From NCBI RefSeq assembly GCF_921293095.1, contig NC_060251.1, positions 93,048,566 through 93,112,565 on the forward strand: 64,000 nucleotides of DNA, given 5' to 3'. Made by a program: the position numbers and the translations under genes. This DNA comes from Ischnura elegans. Taxonomy: Eukaryota; Arthropoda; Insecta; Odonata; Coenagrionidae. Every line of letters begins with the position of its first letter. Position 1 is the stretch's first letter. Positions 10,520-23,308 of the stretch are shown here, piece after piece. Below the pieces are notes generated by a model. That model worked only from the letters and a program-made list of their open reading frames with translations, had not been told where the DNA came from and did not search any database.

Positions 10520-10770
10520 GAGTGTCCATTTTCTCCAACGTTTTGAGCTCTGACACGTTCCTCAACATCAGGGAATGGTGCTAGTGTCATGGAGGTGGCC
10601 TGTATTTGTTCTTATATCGCAGTTGTGGTGTCTTTCCATTGATTGTCGCCGATTTTCGTTCTCCAATTACTTAATAGTGCTCAGCATCGGCCCCCAAGTG
10701 TTGCTCTATGTCTCTATTGAATGTCAACGTGTCGGACCACGAAACGTTGGAGAAAATGGAAACACTTAAC
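10520..10770. repeat. inverted repeat carrying AACGTTGGAGAAAATGG
   Basis: Arms at about 10523-10565 and 10727-10767 are imperfect complements sharing CCATTTTCTCCAACGTTT. Minus-strand reading of the left arm gives CTGATG then AAAACGTTGG. Related CTGAnGA/GAAACGTTGG combinations occur at 56661-56935. It probably belongs to a dispersed retroelement-associated repeat. Confidence 0.45.
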
Positions 10771-11529
10771 GCGGCTGGAAACCCGAGAAAACTTTATTCA
10801 GTCTTTTCACTGGGAGAGCACTAGATCTTTCTTCAGTTATGACACTGTTGCAACAAACCAACACATACGCGGCTGACACCCCAAACACTGCGATGCGATG
10901 GAGATGGTATTTGAAAATTGAATTTTTAAATTTATTTCTCCACAGTCATTAAATTTTTGGACAAATTTTTCGTGCATAAAATGGAGGGAGGTATTTCGGG
11001 TGAAAATATAGATACCTGTAGGTGGAATCCTTTTAAACTTAAGCACATGTCGACGAGCAAAAATTCCAGTCTTTAAACAAAATATGCTTAGCTTTCAATG
11101 GCGGAATGCAGATAATCGCAGGTTTTAGATCTAATATAAAGTAAGCAATTCACTTAACCTTTTTATGTATTTTTCAACCTTTGCATAAGATTTTTAGAGA
11201 AACAGTGATTGTATGAGAATCACATTAAGGACCATATGATAGTTCTCTTATGTGATTATGCGTTAAGAAAAGGGGTACCTATGTGAAAATATGTAATCCT
11301 GTAGACGCCTTATATTAGCTGAAGTAGCGTGATTGGTATCCTGTATGGATTCGCTCCTTCGAAACATGTTCTCTGTTAATGCTAACACGCATTATTGCGT
11401 GTTGTGTACCCAGAACTAATCACATATAGATACCCAGTAATGTGTATTCAAGGCTAGGGAGCATGCTTTCAAATGGATCTGCGCAGCTGACATTGAGTTC
11501 TGAAGGCTAAAAATGCCAACGCATACTGA
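10771..11529. other. AT-rich sequence, nothing recognised
   Basis: No supported gene, RNA or complete element. Confidence 0.35.
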
Positions 11530-12415
11530 GAAATCGAGTCCATACTATGTTCGACATCTACTTACTACCCCGTAAGCCGTGTGGCGAGGGTGTTTGGACA
11601 TGAGCCGAAAATGCTCATACAAAGTTCCGCCTAGCATTTATTAAGTCATTTAAATCGTTCTATTGGGAAAAACGCATTCCCATACCTATTCGTTCGGCAA
11701 AATATATCTCTTAATAATTCGTTTCTGTCGGACCTGGAAATATTGTGGGCTTTTGACGTGATGTTCTCCGCGTCGCTCTGAAAAAAGTATACTCTCAATT
11801 TCTCAAGGAATCTAAGAATAGCACGCAACGGTTTCTTTAGCAATTGTTGAGGATTCGCGATTTTTTGCTTTGTATTGTATTAAGTTCACGGATGAACTCT
11901 TTCTGCGCCGGATCCCATATGCTCGCTTCATTTTCAAAGGGTGGCCGAACGAGAGGGGAATAGAAACTCTCTTTCAGGGGTGCCGACTTACAAAAAATAT
12001 TGGGGGGCCCAAACCGGGGATCTTGCCCCGGGAAATTTTGTAAGTAGTGAGTTTTTAGTTTTTTAAGCATTTTATAGGAGTCATATGATCAGTATTAGAA
12101 CCCTGATATCTGGACACTCCGGGGAAAATCGACAAGCCTGGCACATTTTTTTATCACACCCATAACCAATTTTTGAGGGGGCTCGGGCCCCCTCAAGCCC
12201 CATGGAGTCGGCGCCACTGCTCTCTTTTACTTTTTTTATCCGAATTATTCCTAACATCTTCCCATAACTGATTAATCCCAGCTTCTTCAGGGCTCTGCCA
12301 CAAATATTTCTTATATCCGTTCCTCACGATAGGTTCGAAGTCATCGTAACTCCCAGATGCTTCACTTCATCTGTCGTGTTAATTTTGAAACCGTCCAACA
12401 ACATGTAAATATCAA
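11530..12415 (-). pseudogene. LINE relic (CR1/L2/Jockey-like 3' part)
   Basis: Minus-strand fragments in order resemble the C-terminal part of non-LTR reverse transcriptases: INTTDEVKHLGVTMTSNLS, ICGRALKKLGLI, SPLVRPPFENEASIWDPAQ and IFCRTNRYGNAFFP. Frameshifts and stops are frequent. It ends with a 3' segment (CCTCGCCACACGGC..GTAGAT) shared with fragments at 19185, 38850 and 45140. A hAT MITE (11975-12219) splits it. Confidence 0.65.
11975..12219 (+). mobile_element. hAT-type MITE (family C) inserted in LINE
   Basis: Ends CAGGGGTGCCGACTTA and GAGTCGGCGCCACTG, with a perfect 8-bp TSD CTCTCTTT (11967-11974 and 12220-12227). It is 245 bp, with no coding capacity. A degenerate relative lies at 48802-49045. 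Confidence 0.88.
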
Positions 12416-12794
12416 ACGTATGCAAAATTTGTAAGATAATGGGAACTGTTTGAAAAAGAAAGGAATGGGGAAATTGCGGTTCCGGAGGAGAATAATGGGG
12501 ATCGAATAAACGGAGGGAATCCCGAATTAAGTCGGGAGGTCGTGGAGGAAAAAAGATGACCGATATCGTTCGAATATTATCTCCGCTGCCTTGTCCTTGA
12601 TTTTAGGCATTGTTTGCTAGTTCTGGACACCCGATAACTTTTAAACCTTGGCATTTAAGAATTGCTCCATCATCATTGCTTTCGTTTTTGCTCCCTTCAT
12701 CCATTTATTTCTTTTTCTGCCCATCTTACACTCGATTTATTTCATTTTAAAATTTTAGTCCTATGCCACTGAATGTAGCACTATATCGGACTAT

Positions 12795-12932
12795 TACCTC
12801 GGGTTTTTCAACAAGTTAACAGTTAAACGTGCATGAACATGCATGCGCTGAATAGGAGAACCGCGGGACTCGAACCCAGAGCCTCATGTTTGGCAGGCGA
12901 GGTCTTAACCCTGCCACCACTGAGAAGTAGAC
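12795..12932 (-). mobile_element. tRNA-derived SINE (family 2)
   Basis: The minus strand has a tRNA-Gly-like anticodon region (CTCGCCTGCCA) and a box B-like GGGTTCGAGTCCC. It matches 36128-36266 both in the tRNA head and in the following body. Confidence 0.65.
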
Positions 12933-13363
12933 GATTTGATACTCTTTACCCACTCTTCCCTCGTTGTCTAAGATTTCCGCTTCACTCACTTAGGTTTACT
13001 TAGTTATTTTACGTAAATGCATCATTTAGTAATTTTACATGAATGAATTTTATATGAATGCATTAATCTGCCACGATTCATAGCAATCAATGAAACGGTA
13101 TCCGAAGTGCATTGACTCCGATTATACAAATATCCATTGTAACGCAAATTAGGTAAAATATTCTTTTTTTTTCCATTTTCGGTTTTTCCGTCTTTCGTAT
13201 TCATACTTTTTAGTTTCGGACTGAATGCTGCGATTTCGTTTCTGATACCTACCTACGCAATTTGACTTTGGAAGATTCTTTTTTCTTAATCTATTTCCCA
13301 TTTTGTCTCTGTCCCCCTAAAGAGGATTTCATTTGTTGAATTTTTTTGTTGACACTTTCTCTA

Positions 13364-13669
13364 AGGTATGGTATGATATTTGGAGGAGTCGACCGACAGC
13401 TGAGATCATTTGCGCCATGAGGGTAGGGTATGGAATGAAGGGTGGAGAGAAACCCGGCGTCGGTATTAGCCTGCTCTTAATGAAAGGCGCCAAGGGGACC
13501 ACGGCTTAACGTCCCATCCGACGGACGGAGGGTTGCACTTGAAATGTCCTCCACACAACACTCAAGCAGGGATCGGGCAGTCTCTGAAAATTCTCTGCCA
13601 CTGCCGGGATTTGAACCCGAGCCCGCCGGGTGGGAAGCCAACACTCTAGCACCACACCAACCCGATCCC
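13364..13669 (-). mobile_element. complete 306-bp tRNA-derived SINE (family 1)
   Basis: Full copy flanked by a TSD CACTTTCTCTA (13353-13363 and 13670-13680). The minus-strand head GATCGGGTTGGTGTGGTG..TAGAG with GGATTTGAACCC complement resembles boxes A and B. The body contains CGTCGGATGGGACGTTAAGC, and the tail is ATACC repeats. TSDs of this length indicate LINE-mediated insertion. Confidence 0.88.
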
Positions 13670-13680
13670 CACTTTCTCTA

Positions 13681-14992
13681 TGCCTCTCGTACATTCCTTC
13701 TAGCAATTTCCTTTCCTCACCATTCATACTTCAGCTGACGAAGAAGCCTGAGGAGGAATTATACGCACCCAGGTTGCTATGGAGTTAAAATCAAAGCTAT
13801 GACTTTGTGAGTTACCAGTATTATTTCTCTGCATTTTTCCAAGGTTGGTATCGCTTGTTCCACCAAATCTGCATTTCGTCGTTATAATATGTGCTCCGCA
13901 TTAGTGATTTGACTCACAACTAGAATTTTCGTTTCCGTTCATTCATTTTTTTAATCATTTCCGGCATGTTAGGCATGATGCATGTCTTACTCATGCCCAG
14001 TATATAAGTCACGGTTACTTTATTGAATCAAAATTAGTGAATCAAAATTCGTCAATGTATTCCTAAGTCGATTTTATTACTTGGGAAATAATTCATGTGC
14101 CTGTCATGTAGATATTTTCATCATAGGTTCTGTCTAGGAATATAATACTTACCTATTTTATCGTTATTTACAAAAACCGTAGTTATTTTTCACGCTTGCT
14201 TACTATATATCTCATCTGAAATGGAAAATGATATTTTAAGAGTGTTAGTGTAAGTTCTTAGCGAGCGAAGAGGTAAGGGGGTTCAGAAACCTCAGAAAAT
14301 TTGAGATAATACGGTCAAGGAACCTGCAGCATATTTTTCTGACTACAGCTTTCTGACTACAGCGTTTAGTTTTCGTTGTTGTAGGGAATATTTTCATGTC
14401 AAAGCATCGCAGAGTGAGCCGCTCAGGAATTTTTTCCATTAAACCGCCTCCAGTTTCTTATCCACGATTATATCGCCTTGGGACTTCATGCTAATTTTTA
14501 TCTAAAATTCTACATGCTAGGAATATATTCTTTTAATTTTTTTTCAAATTTTTAGTTTCCTCCTTAGCGTCTCGTCAACTTTGCAATTGCTGTTTATTGA
14601 ACGGATCAGCAACCGTTTTCGTGAATGTTCACATTGGTACTTTGGGTAGCAATTTGGCCTCCTTTTAATTTTCAAAAGGCTGAATCCATGGATTAATTCG
14701 TTTTGCGAAGGATCCTGAGGGAATAGGAATGATGATCATGCCACAGGGAAATCCGCTCCGTGCTGCTTTTAGCTTCCGCGCACGAGAACGGGTCGAGAAT
14801 AATTTAGCGGAGATAACGATTTCCAGGCTCCCTTATTTCCTTTTCCGGACTTCCTGGTTTTGAGGGTTTTGGAGATAATATCCGAGCCAAGTCAGAGTTA
14901 GAGGAAAGGAAACGCACGATCGGTTTTCATTTGGGTTTGTGCGTGGAGACAGGAAAATTTTTATGTCGCAAAGAATTGCCGTCGTCGGAGAC
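13681..14992. other. AT-rich gene-free sequence
   Basis: No exon, RNA gene or bounded element recognised. Confidence 0.35.
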
Positions 14993-14994
14993 TA

Positions 14995-15641
14995 GGGTAG
15001 TTTCCTTCATCAAAGAAAACGAAATACATTGATTGCGATTCGTTACCCACCATTAATGTATTAATAATATATAAATTATTTGGTTTTAGAAATCCCAGTT
15101 TAAACGAATGGCAACGGTCAATTTTAACCTCATTTGAAAAAGGCCAGATTGGCGCCCATGCGATGCCACTCCACGTGACGTAACAGGGACCTAGTTTCTA
15201 TACGAGTAGATAGGAGTTTTACATCGTCTGAGATTACCAATGCATGCATGAGGCACAGACTTCAGGGAAATATCTATTAATAATCACCTATTAAAACTGC
15301 TTAAAGAGGGAAAGTCTCCTTCGTTTGATAAGGTATTAATAATCCTTATTTAAGCCAAGCGCTACCAGCTAGCGGGGTACTCTGCTACCTGGTAGCAGCC
15401 AGCATTGCAGCGGAGCACAATATCCACGCCCCAAGGTCACCTCACACGCCGGCAGCTGGAACCAGAAGTACGTCACACGGACTTTTCCCATCATTCCTAC
15501 TTAGCCGTCGCGTTTTCGCGCGCTTGAAATGTTCCACTTTTCGTTTAATCGCGAAAAATGGATATCTATAAGCGTGAAAGACGTACTCCAGGAGTAATAA
15601 TCTTTCGATTTAGGCAATAAAAAAATAATAGGAAACCACCC
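14995..15641 (+). mobile_element. 650-bp TA-flanked MITE (family D), copy 1
   Basis: The termini are GGGTAGTTTCCTTCATC and TAATAGGAAACCACCC, imperfect inverted repeats with TA on both sides. Copies 2 and 3 lie at 19610 and 25412. The shared interior includes CACGTGACGT, TAAGCCAAGCGCTACCAGC and GCGTTTTCGCGCGCTTGAAA. TA flanks suggest the Tc1/mariner group, but no transposase is present. Confidence 0.8.
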
Positions 15642-15831
15642 TATTACTGACAATGCTATTCATCGGAGAGGGTTACAGGATGTGCACCGCGCGTGTCCTT
15701 CTTTGCAGACAAGTAATCATCGCTACTCATGTACATAGTTATAATTCACATTATTTTGTATGTGTTATGGTGAAAATGGCCAGGTATCAGCAAAAAATCT
15801 GCAAAAACAAGACTAACAAGTGAAGTCCCTC

Positions 15832-16188
15832 AAATGTCACCTCCACATCTCGTTCAAAATTTTCTAGGTGACGGGAAAGTGATTATCATGGGATTTAGTT
15901 TTTGTTTCAGCTACCAACGATCAATACTTTTCGAGATATTAGCAATGGTAGTATCCGGAAAACGCCCAACTTTATGCAACCCACAGCACAATAAAACAGC
16001 TCTTCGTCCTAGCGAAGGGTCTATTTGGTGCGCTGATGGTAGCTTAAATGTATGCGTTTTTGTGGTACTTTTCGTTGCTAATATCTCGAAAATTATTAAG
16101 CGTTGGCAGCTGAAACAAAAACTAAATCCCATGAGAATCACTTTCCCATCACCTAGCAAATTTTGAACGAGCTCTGGTGATGACACTT
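15832..16188. mobile_element. 357-bp long-hairpin element
   Basis: Arms of about 110 bp (15832-15945 and 16075-16188) are about 85-90% complementary, e.g. GGGAAAGTGATTATCATGGG against CCCATGAGAATCACTTTCCC. The spacer is about 130 bp. The open frames on both strands are a by-product of the hairpin. No TSD was found. Confidence 0.7.
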
Positions 16189-18577
16189 GATAGACTACCC
16201 TTGTATGATATGCAGCAAAGTAGAGGAGGCTCGGACAAAAACTAGATTAGGGAAACAAATCCTTGAAGGGCTGAAAGACGTTTGTTAACTAGGCTAAACA
16301 CAATTTCGGCTTAATTTTATTCTCTCAAAGAAGTAAAGCAAACTTTTTCTCAAATTCAGATTGGGAACTAACTTTAGGTCGGCGTTCTCCGTGATTTATT
16401 AATAGGTTTTTTCCTCTTTCCGGCTTACACGTTATTTTTATAAATTTATAGGTACTTTCTTACTAAAACATTAAAAATATTTTCTCCGCCTTAATGTGAA
16501 TCTTCATAACTGTTCACATATTGAATTATAGAACATGAAAAATAGTTGAAGTATTGAGGTTTATTTACGTGGAATAAAGTGAAGTGGTCACAACATCATT
16601 TCATGAAAATGTCGTGAAACACCATGTGTTATAAAATAAAATGGACGTGGTTGAAAATTTTGTTTTTTTAATTTCTCCGAAAATTATAATTACATGCTTC
16701 CGTTGACTTTTTCAGGCCGAGTCGGAAGTTCTTCCCTTCCGCTGTCCAATTACAATGTAATAATACAGAAACAGATTTCACAAGTAATTTGTGGAAAACT
16801 GGACCCAATATTTTTTTCAAACGAACGCCGATATGAAAACAATCCCACATAAGAGCATAAACGGCAAGATGGACATGAATGGCAAAATGAACACAGGTAA
16901 CGAAGCCCAGACGGACCATTCGGCCGTTAAACTGTTCGTTTTCAGAGGGAAGGAGGGGCATGGGAGAGAACGTAAGGGAGGGACTCAGTGGCCTATGACC
17001 CGGCGTCGGTGGTCTGTATCATAACAGCAATTTTTTTGTAACAATAACGCACTTAATGGAGCAGGTTAGTGATTGAGATGCATTTTAAAATACTTCTTTC
17101 TGAGCATAACCACTGGGTCGAATACGTCACTCGAGTGCAGTGAAGATTTAAAGAATGAGCAGGGAGTTTTAAGAGAACAGTTCATTTTCGAATCGATTCA
17201 TTTCAGTGAACAGATAGGTTTGACTGATCGGTTCTTTTTTACTCATCACTTGTGGCTATAGTCCCAGGTTTCGTCGCATCAAAAATTTTATCTTTGTAGG
17301 ACCAATTGATTTCTCGCTCTACTCTAATTAGTCCGCCTCTCAGCAAATCGCTACAGATTCTGGTCGATTGTAAAAACGTTTTTCCTTCTAACTGAGCTAT
17401 TTTCTCCGGTGGCTCTACGGAATGTGTTTTAGTTGTTCTCGAACAACACATTATTTATTTCTCGAGGTTAAAATGGAAAAAAAGCTTTAATAATTTTCAC
17501 CAATAATAAAAAAACAAACTCAGCCTTATAATCATGCTCAATATATATCTCGCAGTTATAGTTTAAATCCTGGAGTCATTCTATGATGCCACTAAGGAAA
17601 TCAGAGACAGATTACTTTCCAGCGAAAGTGCTTCCTTCAAAAATGAGATCTTTTAAAGTTCATTATTTGCTAAGTTTAATTTATTTAAATGACGTAGAAT
17701 GAAGGACATTGACGTACGATTTTATCCAAATAAGTGAATAGCGCTGAGAAGATAGTGGCATGTAATAGGGGCCTACGGAATTCCGTAGGTCTCTATTCTG
17801 TGGTAGTTGTGTGGTATATAACAGAATGCTGTATTACAGCATGTTTAATACAGAATAATTTTATATTCCTCAATAATTACTGTAAAAAATGTAAAATTAT
17901 GCTCTCTTTTAAATAATATTATCAAAGGATTACGTGATGGAGTGGTGGATAGTGGATCTAGTGGAGAATACCCAAAATTGGACTTTAGACTGGCCTTTAC
18001 TTTTCATAATTGCAAAAAGAGTCGATTTCTTATCCCCAAAAAGATCGAGATGAATATTTTATCCGCGTGATAAAATTTTGTGAATTTTGTACATCGGTAG
18101 TCAGTTTATATAAATAGTGCTTTTATGAGCCCCATAAAATCTAATTTCAGATCCTTATTTCTTAGGGCCCTGGATGTTGCTCGGTTTTCCGTTTTTTAAA
18201 AGTGACCAAATTTTAACATGAGAATATAAAATTTATTTCGATCATTTTGAGAGTTGTAAAGCATAACTTTTCCCGATTCTGAAAACTAACGGGCTTAGTA
18301 GCTATGCCTTTTGTACATTTTAACGATTATAGAGGAACAGCATTACACCAATGCAATTTAGTTCGATGCACGTCGACTCACCTCAGGTAATATTAATCCG
18401 ACTTGAGCACCCTTTGTCCATCTTCGCGCTCTCGAAAGGGACTCCTTGTGACTTGGGTCCTGTCACTTCTCCTGATTGAAGAACTACACCACAATACCGT
18501 CAAATATTTACTGGAAGCACGAAAAATTCTGTGTCTGCATCAAGTTGTCTAACCACTCGCTCACTGATTCATCCAGA
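16189..18577. other. AT-rich gene-free sequence
   Basis: No supported gene. A perfect short palindrome, CCTACGGAATTCCGTAGG, lies near 17772. The open frames here (e.g. minus 17451-17239) lack splice support and recognisable domains. Confidence 0.35.
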
Positions 18578-18797
18578 AGGTTGGTTCAGATAGGTGATGA
18601 TGGAGCTCATCCCAGACTGAACAACTGGAGCGTGAATTTAGCACACTCAGGGCAGTTCCTTTCCCTGTGTCACCTTGCACTAGGAGGGTTTTGGATCGGA
18701 CTCCCAGCCCTGGTGCCCGTTCAGAATTTGACCCCGGAGCCCTTGGATCAGCAGCAAAGTGCTCTAAACAGCAGCATGCTACGCTCCCAAAGTTCTC
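18578..18797 (-). mobile_element. tRNA-derived SINE (family 3), copy 1
   Basis: Colinear with 62480-62690: GATAGGTG..GGAGCTCATCC, CACACTCAGG and TTTCCCT..GTCA, ending at a minus-strand tRNA-like head (GGGAGCGTAGCATGCTG.. with GGGGTCAAATTCT). Decayed. Confidence 0.65.
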
Positions 18798-19184
18798 TGT
18801 AACGTCGAACGGAAAAATTAGATCGTGATACAGCAGTGGCTGGCGAGTCGTGACAAAGGCGTTTTTTCTGTGGTGGCGAATTTTGATAGCTTAATCACGC
18901 TCAGTTAGGAACTGCTTATCTTAGTGATTATTATTGAGGGGGGTAGACTTGAGCTTCCAATCTCATATCAATTGCCGCATTTTCCCGAGTTCTTGGATAA
19001 AGACGTGCTCTTTCTTTTGCTTTCTGCGGGCAAGGTCAATCGCTCGAGTCGATTTCATGGCCGCTCGCCATTGGGCGTTGTGCTGTGGTTTATTTATGGA
19101 GAACAAATAAGAATACTATCACATTTGGCCGACGGTTTCTGCGGCACATTTGTTTAGAATTTCTCGCTATCTTTACGAGTATTC

Positions 19185-19605
19185 TTCACATCTACATACT
19201 TCCCCCTCAAACCGCCTCAATAGGTGTGTGGCGAGGGGTGTTAGGACACCAGCCGTTAACAAATAAAAACTCCTTACTTTTAGTGCCCTGTACATATAGT
19301 GGGGTTCTAATATGATATGTGATTTGATGCTTTCCCGGCGAATTATGTGGGTAAACAGTTCTAGGGATTTCCACCGGGTCAATTCTTTCATAATGGCCAA
19401 CGTTTCAAGCGCAGGGCTGGAGAAGTTACAGATGCCTTGATGATGAGCGCCGAGACGGAGCGTTGGCGTTATGAAAGAATTAACCCGGTGGAAATCCCGA
19501 GAACAGTTTACCCTTCTAATATAATGTTCTTCGTGTCGCTCTGAAGGAGTCCTTTCCCAATTATTCAAGCAATTAAAAATTCTTATATTGTTCGGTGACA
19601 AAACC
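19185..19605 (-). pseudogene. LINE 3'-end relic with inverted-repeat segment
   Basis: The minus frame contains LTRWKSLELFTHIIRRES followed by ILEPHY, then CCTAACACCCCTCGCCACAC and a GTAGATGTGAAG tail. The 3' part is shared with 11530, 38850 and 45140. At 19345-19515 it contains an inverted repeat whose arms carry CCGGGTCAATTCTTTCATAA and its complement. The MITE at 19610 follows directly. Confidence 0.55.
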
Positions 19606-19609
19606 AATA

Positions 19610-20267
19610 GGGTGGTTTCCTATTATTTTTTATTGCCTAAATGGAAAGATTATTACTCTTGGAGTACTTATTTCACGCTTATAGATTTTTAAATGACGAT
19701 ATCTATTTTTAGCGATTATATGAAAAGTGAAAATTTTCAAGCGCGCGAAAACGCGACGGCTAAGTAGGAATGATGGGAAAACCCCGTGTGACGTAATTCT
19801 GGTTCCCGCTGTCGGCGCGTGAGGTGACGTTGGGGCGAGACTTTGAGCGCTGATGCGATGCAGGCTGCTGACAGGTAGCAGAGTACCCTGCTAGCAGGTA
19901 ACGCTTGGCTTAAATAAGGATTATTTACACCCTATCAATCGAAGGAAACTTTCCGACACTAGGCAGTTTTAATAGGTGATTATTAAGACATGTTTCCCTG
20001 AGCTCTGTGCCTCAAGCATGCATTGGTATTCTCAGACGATATAAAACTCCTATTTACTCGTATAGAAACTAGGTCCCTGTGACGTCACGTGGAGTGGCAT
20101 CGCAGGGCGCCAATCTGGCCTTTTTTAATGCGGTTAAAATTAACCATTGCCATTCGTCTGAACTGGGATTTCTAAATCTATTATAATTCGTATAATATGA
20201 ATACACTAATGGTGGGTAACGAATCGCAATCAATGCCTTTCGTTTTCTTTGATGAAAGAAACTACCC
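19610..20267 (-). mobile_element. TA-flanked MITE (family D), copy 2
   Basis: Reverse-orientation copy with ends GGGTGGTTTCCTATTA and TGAAAGAAACTACCC, and TA at 19608-19609 and 20268-20269. The body matches copies 1 and 3. Confidence 0.82.
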
Positions 20268-20269
20268 TA

Positions 20270-20420
20270 TTCCCATACCAATCCGTTCGGCAAAATATCT
20301 CTCTTAAATTTTTTTTTCTTTCGGACCTGCTAGCATAAGTAGTGGGGTTCTAATATGATGTTATACGCATCGCTGTGAAGGATATCCGTTCTCAGTTATT
20401 CAAGCAATCTATGGCTATCC
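20270..20420 (-). pseudogene. short LINE 3' fragment
   Basis: The minus frame gives REIFCRTDWYGN, the same segment as IFCRTNRYGN in the LINE relic at 11530-12415, followed upstream by a degenerate match. Confidence 0.5.
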
Positions 20421-21469
20421 TCTGTGTCCCAAGCGGCTCCCAGTAGAATTCGTTTAACATCTGAGTAACGCTTTCTGTACGCTTGCGGACGAATCGTGCA
20501 GCTTTCCTTTGTGTTTTAATATCATAATGTTGAAGTATATTTATCACTAAATTAAGGGCTTATGGTCACATTAAAGTTGTTTGACCTCTATTCATGTGGA
20601 CACTAATTTTTTCTGGTTCCTCCCATTTTGCGAAATCTAACAGGACTCCGAACTTGAAAGCAAAAAGGTCACCTGATCAAAAGCCGTTATCAGATAAGGT
20701 GCACCCTCATATCTTACTTTGTAGTTAGCGCTCACGTCAGCATTGCTATTCAGATTTTCTTATCATACCATGCCGATATTAAAATACAATCAATCGTCAA
20801 TTCTTCTCAAAGGAAAAATGAATTTTTTGGGACATAGAAAGCTTTGAATTCATTCACTGTTCATTTCATCTATGGTATTTCGAAAAGTGGGGGTGGAGCC
20901 CATCCCAATCGAAGATTTAAAAATATAAATTTTTCGCTTTGATGGATGAATCCGTTCCTTTGGTTCGGCTACCTGATATTCATAGCCTGATTCTGAGCAG
21001 CAGATGAAAGTATCCTATATTTGACAGAGGAGAAATATCGGCACCAGTAACCCAGGGCTCATTGATTAAATCTCTTCATGACTCTGCTTGCGTTTCTCTA
21101 ATATTCTCAGATCATATTTGCGACTCGGTCATCCGCGACCCTCACTGCTTTACACGTCATTCCCCAACTTTTACTCCAACTCATTTCACGCATCTCTTAC
21201 AATCTCCCCAGCGTACACGTTAAAATGCAAAGGCGACAGTGGACGGACTTGCCTTCTTCCTTGGCCAGTGCTTGTTCACCCTATTTCTCCGTACGCTACA
21301 CTCACTTGCGCATTCTGGGCCATATACAAGTGAGTCGCGTATCCCTCCAATCTACACCAATTTTCTTTATAATATCTATACATATATAACCTTACCCAAT
21401 CCTCTTTATAAAATGCTTTCTCGAAATATTAAAAGCAGATAGAGAGGTCCAGATTATATTTTAGATTCC
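20421..21469. other. gene-free sequence
   Basis: No supported exon or element boundary. Confidence 0.3.
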
Positions 21470-22340
21470 TAGTCTGAAACCAAACTGATCTTCGCACAAA
21501 TACTCGTCAGCCCTCGCCTCCATTCGCCTGGTTAATACCCTCAGTGCCACTTTCGCCGCGTGAAATATTAGGCTTATAGTCCTATAACCTGCGCGTTCCG
21601 CGGCTTTCTTTTTTCGGCAGCAGAATTAGAACCGTCTTCACGAAAACCTCCGGCCAACATGCCAACATGCCAACATCCTCATTAACCCTGCGAACTAGCT
21701 CGAAAAACCCTCTCTTACCATCCCTCCCTAGATTCTTCAGACGTTCACATCCACTGCCCACGCCCACTGCTTTCCTAGCCTTCATACCGTGAAGGGCTCT
21801 CTCGATTTCCGTATCTAAGATCCTCGGCCCAAGATTAATTTTCTTAATTTTCGACATGGCTTGCCCTCTTATGCCGACTTAACTTTGGCGTACAACGCGC
21901 CTACCTGTCCTTCCTTCTGAAACTTTTCCATTTCTTCAACCTGCCCTTTCCATCATACCTCCCTCGCCCTCTTAGTTCCACGTAGTTCGTATTCGATTAT
22001 TTATTTCCCTGTGCATTCTTTTACCCTGGTCAGTGCCCACGTTCTTCCACTTCCTTCTCTCCTCCATTTCTTTTGTAATTTGCTCCGTTATCCATGTCTT
22101 CTTTGTCCTTTTACCGTCGGCGTAGCCAATTGACTTCTTCATAGCCGCTTTGACTATTCCAGTTTAAATATTAGGGTGCACTCTTTCTTTGAAGGCTGTG
22201 TATCTTCAATATCCTGGATGCTATTTTCCACCAGTCTTCTATAGCATAACTCTTCCAGGTATTCTTTCCATCTCTTCACTATGTCTTCGTTTTCAATAAA
22301 AATGTTTCTATCCTTGTCCCTTATAGAATTTTATCTTGTT
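21470..22340 (-). pseudogene. LINE reverse-transcriptase relic
   Basis: Minus-strand frames match the N-terminal half of a non-LTR reverse transcriptase and the region before it. From 22340 downward come RDKDRNIFIENEDIVKRWKE-like sequence, EIERALHGMKARKAVGV, WPEVFVKTVLILLPKK, then after a frameshift YRTISLIFHAAKVALRVLTR and EDQFGFRLG. A typical source would continue ...QFGFRRG, but here a stop follows. Multiple frameshifts mark it as dead. Confidence 0.75.
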
Positions 22341-22501
22341 CTCCGTTCCTTAAAGTGGTTCCTCATAATTCTATAAACGGCTTACACTTGAAATTTTGTC
22401 AATTTTGGAGTGCATTATGATACAAGTTGGTGGACGCCTCTTTCGGGAATAATTTGCCACGAAGCCGTCCTTCGTCCTTCAGGGTCCTTCGTCTGAGTAG
22501 T

Positions 22502-23068
22502 CAGGGGCTGTTTGTTCAAGCCGGCCGGTTGGCTATCGCCGAGGGCCCTGAGCTTAAGGGCCCCCACAACGCTGACGTGTATCGCGAAGCGCAAATGAAA
22601 GGCTTAATTAAAATGCTAATACCCGTCGCAAAGTCTTTTTTTGCAATTATAAAATTCAGCGTTTCTATTGGCTGCTTTATTTACTATATACTTAGCGTAA
22701 AAAAATTATGTAAAGAAACTAATAAAATAAAGGTTTCAGAGGATAAAAGTGGACCTAATGCTTTTATTGAAAGGGTTATTCGAAAGGATTATTTTAGAGA
22801 TTTTTTTTTAGATTTCAGTGCAGTTTCAAAGAGCAAATTCACGAGATAGATAATAGAACCATAACACATTGTAGTTTATAAGCTGTGAAATTCTCACTAT
22901 TCATATTTTTTTACAAACTTGCTATTTTTTTATTCAAATTTTATGTAATATTTAATAGCCACAATAGCGTCAAAATCCATTTCCGGGTAGGATCTCCGAC
23001 TCCCCCGGTAAGGAGGGCCCCATCATGAGCCCCAGCCGAGGGCCCCCAATCACTCCAGACTGCCGCTG
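22502..23068. mobile_element. degenerate hAT-type element (family E)
   Basis: The left end CAGGGGCTG and right end ACTGCCGCTG (complement CAGCGGCAGT) are flanked by near-perfect 8-bp TSDs TGAGTAGT (22494-22501) and TGAATAGT (23069-23076). Subterminal GGGCCC-rich blocks lie near both ends. The open frame crossing the left boundary is not a gene. Confidence 0.65.
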
Positions 23069-23308
23069 TGAATAGTAATTGCTCCGAGAAAGTAGGAATA
23101 TCATAGTAGTTATGGATGACGTTTTCAGAGTATGACGCAATAGATACTTGGAGAAAGGCTGGAATTCATAGGGTTAGCTTTTTAAATGTTTTGAATCGAA
23201 AGAGGTTGATGGTTTACTGAATGCATTTTATTGCTGCGCGTGGTCAATTATGTATTTTTTCTGTTTTTGCGTCATCTTACGCCTCGCAGCCTTTACCGTG
23301 GGAAAAGT

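Noticed and set aside
15834..16186. Two similar open frames on opposite strands
   Set aside because: They mirror each other because the locus is a hairpin element; not genes.
22427..22849. 140-codon plus-strand open frame
   Set aside because: It crosses the boundary of the hAT-type element at 22502 and has no domain or splice support.
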